64,000 nucleotides of DNA from Lacibacter sp. H407 (GCF_037892605.1 NZ_JBBKTU010000001.1:930001-994000), one strand, 5' to 3'. Shown: positions 20,417-28,098, counted from the stretch's first letter. Notes: generated by a model not told the origin, from the sequence alone. Made by a program: numbers and translations.

Positions 20417-20833
20417 AATTATTTGTTTGGAGGTTATAATTATGGTCTCACAGGATAGACTTGATTTCTTAGTGCAGGTTTTTCACAAGTATTGGATTAA
20501 CAACCAGAAGAAAAAGGGAATAGGTGTTTTCAAATGATCTGGTACAAAGATTGCCCGCTAACCTTCATATTCGTATTCACCGAAGGGTCAACCTATATAA
20601 CCAAAAGGTCAAATTGAAAAAAAGTTATTTATTTAGGTTGGTTGAAGGAAGTAGTAGTTGAGATGGAGACCTGCAACCGAATAAACTAAATGAAAACACT
20701 TATCTGTAAATAATAATTTGCCTTTTCAATCAAAAAACCCAACATTTTTTGTGCATTTCGCATTAAAACAAAAATCCATGTTTTCAGAAGTTTCGTAAGG
20801 GTATTTTAACACCCCTAACCAAACCGAAAACAT
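20417..20833. promoter_or_regulatory. 417-bp divergent intergenic region with a 21-bp-spaced direct repeat
   Basis: The gap separates the repeat-protein operon (minus) from an AraC-type gene (plus). It is AT-rich, with no ORF, RNA gene or clear TAnnTTTG box seen. The sequence GGTCAA occurs in direct repeat at 20586-20591 and 20607-20612, start to start 21 bp, with further matches upstream of each. Two-turn-spaced direct repeats are the usual AraC-family operator geometry, so this is a candidate binding site for the adjacent regulator. That is inference from spacing. Confidence 0.45.
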
Positions 20834-21748
20834 ATGCAACCTCATCTGCACACCACAACAAAGAGCAACTCACAGCTACCGATTTCCTGTGTACTTGAAC
20901 AAGGCTTACACATCCGTATTGAAGATGGGCTTTTTATCAGTTATTCATTTCTACAATCGCCCGGCAAAGCCCAGTTACAAAACCTTTACGGCAAAGCGGG
21001 TATTAAGAGTAACTATCAACTTTTTTATTGCAGTAATCAGCAAACAGCAGAATTACTGGTCTGTCAAACAGCAGCTGATAGTTTAACTAATCGTCGAATT
21101 ATTTACAAGCCGGGAGCCGTAAAACAAAAAAATATACAATCTGATATTATTGTTGCACTTTCTTTCAGTAGTTGCTGGGTTGAGGCAAATTATGGCAACA
21201 ATGCATCCGTTATTGAAGATTATATTATTCAACTGCAACCTCTCTGCAGTACAAATGATTTAACTGCAATCATTAACGTTGAATCATTACAATACCTGAA
21301 AAAAATTATCAGTTTATTACAAAGAGGCGCAACAGAATCACTTGCCTTACGTGTAAATATTCTTGGCCTGTTGAATCAGTTGTTTGAAAAAGCAGCTGTA
21401 ATGAATGAAAAAGCTAACTGTAAACATCTTTCCTATGCTGTAGAAATGGAAGCCTTAAGTGCGCAGCTAAGCAGCTTTTTGAAGATTGCATTACCTGATT
21501 TGAAAGTGTTTGCCAAAGAATACAATATGAGCCTAAGTTCGCTCAAACGGCATTTTAAAAAAGTACATGGCAAACCAATCTATGAATACTACCTGGAGCA
21601 AAAAATGATGCTCGCCCGGAACATTATTCAAGACTCGCACCGTTCCGTTTCACAAGTAGCCTATGAGCTTGGGTATGAAGACCCCAATTGCCTCATTAAG
21701 TCGTTTAAAAAAGTGTATGGCATTTCGCCCGGTAAATTATGTGCGTAA
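20834..21748 (+). CDS. AraC-family transcriptional regulator
   Basis: 304 residues. The C-terminal 90 residues contain the AraC DNA-binding domain: a first helix-turn-helix (KEYNMSLSSLKRHFKKVHGK) and a second (VSQVAYELGYEDPNCLIKSF), ending GISPGKLCA. The N-terminal 200 residues have no recognisable sensor domain. It is divergent from the calcium-repeat surface protein operon, a natural regulatory target. A 19-bp inverted repeat starts 23 bp after its stop codon. Family call is secure; target and signal are unknown. Confidence 0.85.
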   Translation: MQPHLHTTTKSNSQLPISCVLEQGLHIRIEDGLFISYSFLQSPGKAQLQNLYGKAGIKSNYQLFYCSNQQTAELLVCQTAADSLTNRRIIYKPGAVKQKNIQSDIIVALSFSSCWVEANYGNNASVIEDYIIQLQPLCSTNDLTAIINVESLQYLKKIISLLQRGATESLALRVNILGLLNQLFEKAAVMNEKANCKHLSYAVEMEALSAQLSSFLKIALPDLKVFAKEYNMSLSSLKRHFKKVHGKPIYEYYLEQKMMLARNIIQDSHRSVSQVAYELGYEDPNCLIKSFKKVYGISPGKLCA

Positions 21749-21770
21749 CCATTTAAACTATTCTTGGTGA

Positions 21771-21824
21771 AAAGCGTTTTGTAAAACAATAAAGATTTTG
21801 TCAATTTGTTTTACAAAACGCTTT
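21771..21824. repeat. Perfect 19-bp inverted repeat built from two 12-bp palindrome-like sites
   Basis: Arms 21771-21789 and 21806-21824 are exact reverse complements around a 16-nt spacer. Each arm itself contains a near-palindrome GTTTTGTAAAAC or GTTTTACAAAAC (21776-21787 and 21808-21819), with centres 32 bp apart, about three helical turns. It ends 3 bp before the ATG of the DUF2461 gene. It could be a paired operator or an mRNA hairpin that hides the start codon; it lacks the T-run of a plus-strand terminator. Confidence 0.85.
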
Positions 21825-21827
21825 CTT

Positions 21828-22502
21828 ATGCTGCAAACTGCTACACTTAAATTTCTAAAGGACTTAAAAAAGAATAACAATAAACCCTGGTTTGATGCGA
21901 ATCGAAAAGCATACGATGCTGCCAAATCAGATTTTATCGGCTTTGTTGATACAGTGATTGAAAAACACGGCAAAAAAGATCCTTCTATTGCACATCTTGC
22001 TGCAAAAGACTGCATCTTCCGCATTAACCGTGATGTACGCTTCAGTAAAGACAAGAGTCCTTACAAATCAAACATGGGAGCGTACATTAATAAAGATGGA
22101 AAGAAAGGTATCAGTGCAGGTTACTATTTTCATTGTGAACCCGGTGCTGCCTTTGGTGGTGGTGGTTTGTATATGGCACCTCCCGATCAGATAAAAAATG
22201 TGCGCCAGGAAATTGATTATAACTGGAAAGAATTTTTCAAGATCATCAACAGTAAAAAATTCAAAGCGGTGTTTGGTGATTTATCAACAGAAGGCGACAT
22301 GAAGTTGAGCCGGCCACCAAAAGGATATGAAGCCGATAATCCGGCCATTGAATACCTGAAATTGAAAAGCTGGGTTGGAATGCAACAATTTTCAGATGCT
22401 GATCTTACTTCAAAAGACCTGGTTAAAAAAGTATGTACAAATTTTGAAACACTGCAACCATTGTTACAGTTTTTGAATGAAGGATTGCATGCAGGTGAAT
22501 AA
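21828..22502 (+). CDS. DUF2461 family protein (TIGR02453)
   Basis: 224 residues from ATG 21828; a TTG start 30 bp upstream would run through the inverted repeat and is rejected. Family features are visible: FLKDLKKNNNKPWFDANRKA at the start, DCIFRINRDVRFSKDKSPYK in the middle, then GGGLYMAPPDQ and FKAVFGDLSTEGDMKLSRPP. The family is widespread in Bacteroidota and has no established function. The gene stands alone between an AraC gene and asd (convergent), with a strong terminator after it. Its start codon sits directly after the 19-bp inverted repeat, so its expression may be locally controlled. Confidence 0.85.
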   Translation: MLQTATLKFLKDLKKNNNKPWFDANRKAYDAAKSDFIGFVDTVIEKHGKKDPSIAHLAAKDCIFRINRDVRFSKDKSPYKSNMGAYINKDGKKGISAGYYFHCEPGAAFGGGGLYMAPPDQIKNVRQEIDYNWKEFFKIINSKKFKAVFGDLSTEGDMKLSRPPKGYEADNPAIEYLKLKSWVGMQQFSDADLTSKDLVKKVCTNFETLQPLLQFLNEGLHAGE

Positions 22503-22550
22503 AGAGTTGCTAACTCCTGAGCTCGTCGAAGGATGAAGGTTAGCAACTCT
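22503..22550. repeat. REP-like palindromic element
   Basis: Perfect 12-bp arms (22503-22514 and 22539-22550, agagttgctaac / gttagcaactct) enclose a loop with ctcgtcgaaggatg, a motif often met in dispersed Bacteroidota intergenic repeats. It starts at the DUF2461 stop codon. A related element occurs at 53502-53565. Confidence 0.6.
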
Positions 22551-22586
22551 GCTGAACAAATTTTGTTTTATACTGGTAACAATAAT

Positions 22587-22616
22587 AAAAGAGCGCTTCA
22601 TATGAAGCGCTCTTTT
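22587..22616. terminator. Bidirectional intrinsic terminator between DUF2461 and asd genes
   Basis: A perfect 30-bp palindrome with the core gagcgcttca and A/T tracts on both sides. It serves the convergent DUF2461 gene (stop 22502) and asd (stop 22664). Confidence 0.88.
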
Positions 22617-22663
22617 TTGTGTTAAGTTTTTTTGGCTCTGACGGCTGGAAGCCGTTGCCACCA

Positions 22664-23653
22664 TTACAACAAACCTTTGCCGCTTAAATACTCTGCAATT
22701 TGTACTGCATTCGTTGCCGCACCTTTACGAAGGTTATCACTAACGATCCACATATTTAATGTGTTGGCCTGTGTTTCATCTCTGCGTAAACGACCAACAA
22801 ACACATCATCTTTTTCATGCGCATCCATTGGCATTGGGTATTGCTGTGTAGCAGGATCGTCAACAACTACAATACCGGGCGCAGAACTGAGCAATGATTT
22901 CACTTCATTCAGGTCGAAATCATTTGCAAACTCAACGTTTACACTTTCACTATGTCCGCCCATTACAGGTATACGTACAGTAGTTGCCGTTACACGAATG
23001 GAATCATCGCCCATGATCTTGCAGGTTTCTTTCACCATTTTCATTTCTTCTTTGGTGTAACCGTTTTCAAGGAACACATCGATCTGCGGAATCACATTCA
23101 GATCAATTGGATATTTATATGCCATTTCACCAACAATTCCTTTTCGCTCATTCAACAACTGATCAACTGCTTTTACACCCGTACCTGTTACACTCTGGTA
23201 GGTTGATACAACCACACGTTTGATCTGGTATTTTTTATGCAGCGGTTGCAATGCCACCACCATTTGAATAGTAGAACAGTTTGGGTTTGCAATTACTTTA
23301 TCCTCGGCTGTTAATACATCAGCATTTACTTCAGGTACCACTAATTTTTTTGTTGGGTCCATGCGCCATGCACTGGAGTTATCGATCACGGTTATACCGG
23401 CTTCTGCAAACTTTGGTGCCCACTCTGTTGAAGTACCACCACCGGCACTGAATAAAGCCACAGCAGGTTTGGCAGCTATTGCATCCGTCATACTGACCAC
23501 TTTGTATTTCTTTCCCTTAAACTCTACTTCTTTACCAATAGAACGTTCACTGGCAACGGGAATTAATTCAGTAACGGGAAAATTTCTTTCTGCTAATACC
23601 TGTAACATTTTGGTACCTACAAGACCTGTAGCGCCAACTACTGCAACTTTCAT
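22664..23653 (-). CDS. asd: Aspartate-semialdehyde dehydrogenase
   Basis: 329 residues from ATG 23653 (MKVAVVGATGLVGTKML). An upstream in-frame start at 23737 only translates repeat DNA and is rejected. The NADP-binding GxxGxVG loop is at residues 7-13 and the catalytic Cys is in NPNCSTIQMV; GHSESVNVEF carries the substrate-side His. The enzyme reduces aspartyl phosphate to aspartate semialdehyde, the branch point to lysine/diaminopimelate, threonine, methionine and isoleucine. It is monocistronic. Upstream lie a promoter, an 18-codon leader ORF rich in Met, Ile, Lys and Thr, an intrinsic terminator and a REP doublet, which suggests attenuation control. Confidence 0.96.
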   Translation of the reverse strand: MKVAVVGATGLVGTKMLQVLAERNFPVTELIPVASERSIGKEVEFKGKKYKVVSMTDAIAAKPAVALFSAGGGTSTEWAPKFAEAGITVIDNSSAWRMDPTKKLVVPEVNADVLTAEDKVIANPNCSTIQMVVALQPLHKKYQIKRVVVSTYQSVTGTGVKAVDQLLNERKGIVGEMAYKYPIDLNVIPQIDVFLENGYTKEEMKMVKETCKIMGDDSIRVTATTVRIPVMGGHSESVNVEFANDFDLNEVKSLLSSAPGIVVVDDPATQQYPMPMDAHEKDDVFVGRLRRDETQANTLNMWIVSDNLRKGAATNAVQIAEYLSGKGLL

Positions 23654-23672
23654 TTTGTGTTTTGTTTTGTTT

Positions 23673-23744
23673 CTGTCCGACGCCCTCATCTGACAGAATT
23701 TTTTTGTTTGATTAATAATTCCGTCCGACGAGGGCATCTGACGG
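23673..23744. repeat. REP doublet in the asd leader
   Basis: Two 24-bp elements, 23673-23696 and 23721-23744, share CGTCCGACG-like and ATCTGAC flanks but have the central CCCTC inverted to AGGGC, so the RNA copies can pair with each other over most of their length. A third copy lies at 35676-35699. Each has its own 5-bp end stem. They lie between the attenuator terminator and the asd start codon. Confidence 0.7.
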
Positions 23745-23748
23745 GTGG

Positions 23749-23781
23749 AAAAAAATAAGGCCTTCCATTTCGGGAAGGCCT
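23749..23781 (-). terminator. Attenuator-type intrinsic terminator in the asd leader
   Basis: On the minus strand a perfect 9-bp stem (23781-23773 with 23766-23758, AGGCCTTCC / GGAAGGCCT) with a 6-nt loop is followed by TATTTTTTT. It lies 31 nt after the leader ORF stop and about 95 nt before asd. The leader end GGGAAGG (23821-23815) is exactly complementary to CCUUCCC (23778-23772) in the 5' arm and loop, giving a 7-bp antiterminator. Confidence 0.8.
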
Positions 23782-23811
23782 GTTATTATGTTTACAACAC
23801 AACGTACAATG

Positions 23812-23868
23812 TTACCTTCCCTTGCGGAACTGTTTCTTTGTGCGTTTTGTATGTTTAATAATCATCAT
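23812..23868 (-). CDS. Putative asd leader peptide (attenuation ORF)
   Basis: A minus-strand ORF of 18 codons from ATG 23868: MMIIKHTKRTKKQFRKGR, then TAA. Eleven residues are Met, Ile, Lys or Thr, the end products of the pathway in which the next gene, asd, acts. The start codon is 6 nt after a perfect -7 promoter box, so the message would be practically leaderless. Its last codons (AAG GGA AGG) contain GGGAAGG, which can pair with the following terminator. Stalling at the Lys/Thr codons would leave this segment free for antitermination, while a ribosome at the stop would cover it. That is the classical logic of amino-acid attenuation. No experimental support is available. Confidence 0.68.
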   Translation of the reverse strand: MMIIKHTKRTKKQFRKGR

Positions 23869-23874
23869 GAAATT

Positions 23875-23906
23875 CAAAAGTAAAGCTGAATCTGCGTTTC
23901 ACCAAA
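23875..23906 (-). promoter_or_regulatory. Promoter of the asd leader transcript
   Basis: On the minus strand TTTG (23906-23903), 20 nt, then TACTTTTG (23882-23875): both elements of the Bacteroidota consensus TTTG / TAnnTTTG with ideal spacing. Transcription should begin around 23868-23870, at or next to the leader ATG. Confidence 0.8.
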
Positions 23907-23967
23907 TTGTTTTAGAAATTTCAATAAGGTTTTTACGCAATCGTTTGATTAATGTTATTTTTAAAGC

Positions 23968-25689
23968 ATGCTTCGTTTTCTGTATTTTATTGTAACGATT
24001 GTTTGTTCGTGTGTGCACGGCAACAGTTCGTTTGCGCAAAACCGTTATGCAATTGTGATCACGGAGATCATGAGCGACCCTACGCCGCAAATCGGGTTAC
24101 CCAATAATGAATGGATCGAAATACGCAATACAACCAACGCTGCTATCAATCTTCAAAACTGGCGTGTTGGCGATGCCGGCGGAGTAAGCGGAGCACTACC
24201 CAACTTCTTATTACAACCCGATAGCAGTGCTATTATTTGCGGCACAGCTGCCGCAGCAACCATGCAACAGTATGGCCGCACTTTCGGCGTTACAAGTTTT
24301 CCTTCTCTTGATAATACAGGTGAATTGATTTTTATCCGCAGCAACAATGGCTCTACGATTCATGCTGTCGAATACAATCTTAACTGGTTTAACAATACAG
24401 TAAAAAGTGATGGTGGCTGGACACTTGAAATAATCGATGTCAACAATCCTTGCAGCGGAGTCAATAACTGGCGGGCGAGTATCGATCCACGAGGTGGAAC
24501 ACCCGGTATAAAAAACTCTGTTGACGGAACCAATACCGATCAAATACCTCCTGCTTTGCTCAAAGCATTCGCCATTGACAATACAACTATACTATTGAGT
24601 TTTGATGAACCGTTAGATAGTTTGTCAGCTGCTACAGCAGCCAACTACCAGATCAGTAACGGTATCGGTTCACCGCTTTCTGCTATTTGTATTGCACCAT
24701 TGTTCAATATGGTACAACTAACACTCAGCAATGCATTACAGGCCGGAACAACTTATACAATTACCGCCAGTAACGTTACTGATTGTAAAGGCAACCGCAT
24801 TGCTGCTTTTAATCAAACCAAAGCGGGAATCAGTTCAGCAGTTGCAGCAAATGATTTGATCATCAACGAAGTGTTGTTTAACCCAACCAGTGATGGAACC
24901 GACTATGTGGAGATCTACAATCGAAGCAATAAGATCATCAATCTGAAAAATGTATTGCTGGCTAACAGAAGCAGTGCAGGTGTAATAGCCAGTATGCGTC
25001 CATTTAGTGCAAATGATCTTGCGATGTTTCCAGGTGAGTACTATGTATTAAGTGCCGATGAGCAAATTGTAAAACGACAGTTCACTGCAAAAAATCTTTC
25101 TGCGTTTCTCAATCTGTCTTCCATGCCTTCGTATCCGGATGCCAGCGGAACAGTTGTGTTAAGTGATAATGGCGGGTTGGTAATTGATGAACTCGCCTAC
25201 GATGAGAAATGGCATTTTGCATTGATCAATAATCCGGAAGGTGTTGCGTTGGAGCGCATTGATCCAAACGCTGCTACTCAAAATAAAGATAACTGGCATA
25301 GTGCCGCCAAAGATGTTGGCTATGGAACGCCATCTTATCAAAACTCGCAGTTTCGTTTAGACTTGCAGGTACAAGGTGAGGTGACAGCAACTCCTGAAGT
25401 ATTTTCTCCCGATAATGATGGCAACGATGATTTTGTAACCATCGGCTATCGGTTCCCTGAAACCGGTTATGTGATGAGCATAACAGTATTTGATGCGGCC
25501 GGTCGTCCGGTAAAAGCATTGCAGCGAAATACTGTTTGCAGTCAGCAGGGAAATTTCCGTTGGGATGGATTGAATGATAAATTTCAACCGTTGCCGCTTG
25601 GGCCGTATGTGATCTTTACCGAAGTATTTAACCTGCAGGGAAAAGTAAAGCGGTTTAAGAAACAAGTAGTACTTGCCCGCCGGTTCTAA
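23968..25689 (+). CDS. Lamin-tail-domain surface protein with T9SS type B (gliding-motility) C-terminus
   Basis: 573 residues with a signal peptide ending near residue 24 (SFAQN). Two lamin-tail domains are visible: about 27-150 (VITEIMSDPTP, NEWIEIRN) and about 295-420 (LIINEVLFNPTSDGTDYVEI). An Ig-like segment lies between them (PPALLKAFAIDNTTILLSFD). The last 95 residues (EVFSPDNDGNDDF, FRWDGLNDKFQPLPLGPYVI, KRFKKQVVL) match the FlgD-like/type B sorting domain of CHU_C-type secreted proteins. It is expected on the cell surface; the binding partner is unknown. It is a stand-alone gene, divergent from the asd leader. Confidence 0.88.
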   Translation: MLRFLYFIVTIVCSCVHGNSSFAQNRYAIVITEIMSDPTPQIGLPNNEWIEIRNTTNAAINLQNWRVGDAGGVSGALPNFLLQPDSSAIICGTAAAATMQQYGRTFGVTSFPSLDNTGELIFIRSNNGSTIHAVEYNLNWFNNTVKSDGGWTLEIIDVNNPCSGVNNWRASIDPRGGTPGIKNSVDGTNTDQIPPALLKAFAIDNTTILLSFDEPLDSLSAATAANYQISNGIGSPLSAICIAPLFNMVQLTLSNALQAGTTYTITASNVTDCKGNRIAAFNQTKAGISSAVAANDLIINEVLFNPTSDGTDYVEIYNRSNKIINLKNVLLANRSSAGVIASMRPFSANDLAMFPGEYYVLSADEQIVKRQFTAKNLSAFLNLSSMPSYPDASGTVVLSDNGGLVIDELAYDEKWHFALINNPEGVALERIDPNAATQNKDNWHSAAKDVGYGTPSYQNSQFRLDLQVQGEVTATPEVFSPDNDGNDDFVTIGYRFPETGYVMSITVFDAAGRPVKALQRNTVCSQQGNFRWDGLNDKFQPLPLGPYVIFTEVFNLQGKVKRFKKQVVLARRF

Positions 25690-25759
25690 TGATGAAAATC
25701 AGCAACGCATCTGCGTACCGATATGAATTATCTTTAACAGGAAGCTGAAGTTTGCATGT

Positions 25760-26797
25760 ATGATCACCCGCAAAAAAATCATTTACCCCGTTAACAAAGC
25801 ATTACGCAAGTATCTGCAAACGTACCAGCGTGAAAAACGATTACCTGTATCGTACCAGCAACTGAAATTTTTCTTAGAAACAATTCCTGTTATTGATGCA
25901 CGTGGAAAAGATACGTTGTGGGAAAGCGTGATCTATACACAGGATCAGATCGAAGATATTCATACCGGCCTCAAGCAGGTGTATGCGATGTTAAAAGCAG
26001 GTGGCGATATTAAAGTACAGAAGCATTTGTACATTGAACGCATTGATTACTGCACGTTTGGCAATACACATCCCTTCCGCATCAAGATCGTAAACAGTTA
26101 TAACGATGTGCATGATTATTTCTATGTAAAAGTTCCTGATGCATCACGGGTGTATGGGTTGGAGCTGGAGCATATTCTATCGCCCAATCAATTGAATTAT
26201 CTGGTAGATGAGAACACGTTAGTGGAAGAACATATTGCCGGTATTCCGGGCGATGTGTTTTTGCCCTTGTACAGCAACCGACCGGAGTTTAATGCAAAAC
26301 GAATCGGCAAAGAGTTTGTAAAATTTAATGAGCGTTGTTTTGTGCGTTTACTGGGCGATATGCGTGCCTATAATTTTGTGTTTGATATTACGCCAGACTT
26401 TGATGACTTCCAGTTCCGCATCCGTGCCATTGATTTTGATCAGCAGTTTTTTGAAGGAAGCTTGAAGATCTATCTGCCCCAATACTTCAAAGAAAACTTT
26501 CCGTACGTTGACATGGCGCTTACGCACTTTAATAAAGATGTGATGATGCAATATCAACAGGAAGAACGTGCCTTGATTGCACGGCGTATCAAAGAAGAAC
26601 GCTACCGTTTAACCGATCTGCGTGATGTGCTGGTGAAAGATGAAATTTCAACCAAGGAAAAGATCAAACAACTTGGTAGTGAATTAGCAGATCACTATGA
26701 AGATCCTGTATTTTCAAGATGCAGCAGTATGGGCGAATTAATTGACCGGAGTTTGAAACGGGTGTTGATTACAACGCATGTGAAGAGTCCGTTGTGA
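25760..26797 (+). CDS. Unrecognised conserved-looking protein with a kinase-like signature
   Basis: 345 residues, soluble, with no signal peptide or membrane segment. I do not recognise the family. Residues about 190-235 read FVRLLGDMRAYNFVFD, then RIRAIDFDQQFFEG. The spacing GD-x4-N followed by IDFD resembles the catalytic loop and metal-binding DFD/DFG of aminoglycoside-kinase-like folds. The C-terminal third is helical and charged (QYQQEERALIARRIKEERYR). It starts 70 bp after the lamin-tail gene on the same strand and could be cotranscribed. A phosphotransferase-like fold is inference only; it may be a pseudokinase or unrelated. Confidence 0.7.
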   Translation: MITRKKIIYPVNKALRKYLQTYQREKRLPVSYQQLKFFLETIPVIDARGKDTLWESVIYTQDQIEDIHTGLKQVYAMLKAGGDIKVQKHLYIERIDYCTFGNTHPFRIKIVNSYNDVHDYFYVKVPDASRVYGLELEHILSPNQLNYLVDENTLVEEHIAGIPGDVFLPLYSNRPEFNAKRIGKEFVKFNERCFVRLLGDMRAYNFVFDITPDFDDFQFRIRAIDFDQQFFEGSLKIYLPQYFKENFPYVDMALTHFNKDVMMQYQQEERALIARRIKEERYRLTDLRDVLVKDEISTKEKIKQLGSELADHYEDPVFSRCSSMGELIDRSLKRVLITTHVKSPL

Positions 26798-27122
26798 TTT
26801 TAAATCTGCTCTAGTTTCACTCTCCATAACAGAAATTAATTAGCCTGATTAGACTTTGCAACCTCAGGTTGTTGAGATGTCTCGTGCCTCGACATGACGG
26901 TGCAGTTGGTTTGAGTAACCGCAGGGTTCTAAAATATTCGGAGTATCGTCATTTCGACGCAGGAGAAATCTCTAAAGACTAGGGTGTGCAGCAAATACGC
27001 CGATTTTTTCCTATCGCACAAATGACAAGCTATCTCCAAAAAAGTAATCAAATGCATTTTCAGCAAACAAGAACGACCCCCGATAAGTCGGGAGGCGTTC
27101 TTTAAAAATATCAATTGTTTTA
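26798..27122. repeat. 325-bp intergenic region with an inverted pair of 26-bp dispersed repeats
   Basis: No gene is visible. Element one (26874-26899, read on minus) and element two (26947-26972, plus) match at 22 of 26 positions, with the core CGTCAT.TCGA.GCA.GAGA. This type, ending GAGAAATCTC, is a familiar dispersed Bacteroidota intergenic sequence. A palindrome caacctcaggttg lies beside element one (26859-26871). The region ends in the terminator of the PfkB gene. Confidence 0.65.
27071..27100 (-). terminator. Intrinsic terminator after the PfkB kinase gene
   Basis: A 13-bp stem with two mismatches (27071-27083 with 27088-27100), followed on the minus strand by TTGTTTG. It lies 22 bp past the kinase stop at 27123. 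Confidence 0.65.
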
Positions 27123-28046
27123 TCACACCAACTCAATATCAAAACTCACCAGTTGTACAAACTGTTGAATACGGGCATCAATTTCTTCTTTTGAAATTTC
27201 TTTCAACCGTGTGGTGCCGAATTTTTCAACACAGAAGCTGGCCATGGCACTACCTACAATAATAGCCGTCTTCATATTTTCAAAGCTGATGTCTTTTGTT
27301 TTTGCAATATGACCAATAAATCCGCCCGCAAATGTATCGCCCGCACCTGTTGGATCAAACACATCTTCTAACGGCAACGCAGGAGCGAAAAACACTTTGT
27401 CTTCGTGAAAGAGCAAAGCTCCATGTTCGCCTTTCTTGATCACCAGGTATTTCGGACCCATGTTCATGATCACTTTTGCCGCTTTCACCAACGAGTATTG
27501 TGCACTCAACTGGCGGGCTTCGCTGTCATTCACCATCAACACATCCACTTTACTCAACACTTTTTCAAGATCGGGCATGGCAATTTCCATCCAGAAATTC
27601 ATGGTATCGAGCACAACTAGTTTGGGTTTGTTCTTCATTTGATCGATCACAGAATTCTGTACGGCTGGCACCAGATTCCCCAGCATCAGGAACTCACAAT
27701 CCTGGTAACTATCTGGCACTACCGGGTTAAAATTCGCCAACACGTTCAGCTGTGTATCCAGCGTATCACGGGTGTTCATGTCCAGATGGTAGCGGCCACT
27801 CCAGAAAAATGATTTTTCGTCTTCTTTAATGTCAACGCCTTCTGTAACCACACCTCTTGCTTCCAGCATGTGCAATTCCTCTTTCGGAAAATCGCCGCCA
27901 ACAACACTCAGTTGTTTGATGGGTTGGGTAAAGTTTGAAGCGCTCCAGGCAATATAGGTAGCCGCACCGCCAATGATCTTATCACTTTTACCAAAAGGGG
28001 TTTCAATTGCATCAAAGGCCATGGAACCAACAACTACTAACGACAT
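27123..28046 (-). CDS. PfkB-family carbohydrate kinase
   Basis: 307 residues. The family signatures are complete: GSMAFDAIETP near the start, the GGA motif at about 26-28 (IIGGAATYIAWSAS), and the C-terminal DPTGAGDTFAGGFIGHI with the catalytic Asp. PfkB kinases phosphorylate ribose, fructose, adenosine or similar sugars with ATP in the cytoplasm. The exact substrate cannot be read from the sequence; the N-terminal half is diverged from ribokinase. It is monocistronic, with a candidate promoter at 28091-28098 and a terminator downstream. Confidence 0.9.
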   Translation of the reverse strand: MSLVVVGSMAFDAIETPFGKSDKIIGGAATYIAWSASNFTQPIKQLSVVGGDFPKEELHMLEARGVVTEGVDIKEDEKSFFWSGRYHLDMNTRDTLDTQLNVLANFNPVVPDSYQDCEFLMLGNLVPAVQNSVIDQMKNKPKLVVLDTMNFWMEIAMPDLEKVLSKVDVLMVNDSEARQLSAQYSLVKAAKVIMNMGPKYLVIKKGEHGALLFHEDKVFFAPALPLEDVFDPTGAGDTFAGGFIGHIAKTKDISFENMKTAIIVGSAMASFCVEKFGTTRLKEISKEEIDARIQQFVQLVSFDIELV

Positions 28047-28090
28047 AATGGGAGTTTGTTTTTAAGTTTTCCGCTTTTTACGGATGCGGA

Positions 28091-28098
28091 CAAAGGTA
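28091..28098 (-). promoter_or_regulatory. Candidate -7 box for the PfkB gene
   Basis: TACCTTTG on the minus strand fits TAnnTTTG exactly and lies 45 nt before the ATG. No TTTG is seen at the -33 position. Confidence 0.4.

Noticed and set aside
23654-23737. Longer N-terminus for aspartate-semialdehyde dehydrogenase
   Set aside because: The extra residues translate a REP doublet and lie before the conserved MKVAVVGATG start.
23868-23967. Plus-strand 42-codon ORF starting at 23868 (MKFKSKAESAF...)
   Set aside because: It is basic and AT-driven, overlaps the start of the lamin-tail gene out of frame, and has no promoter or family feature.
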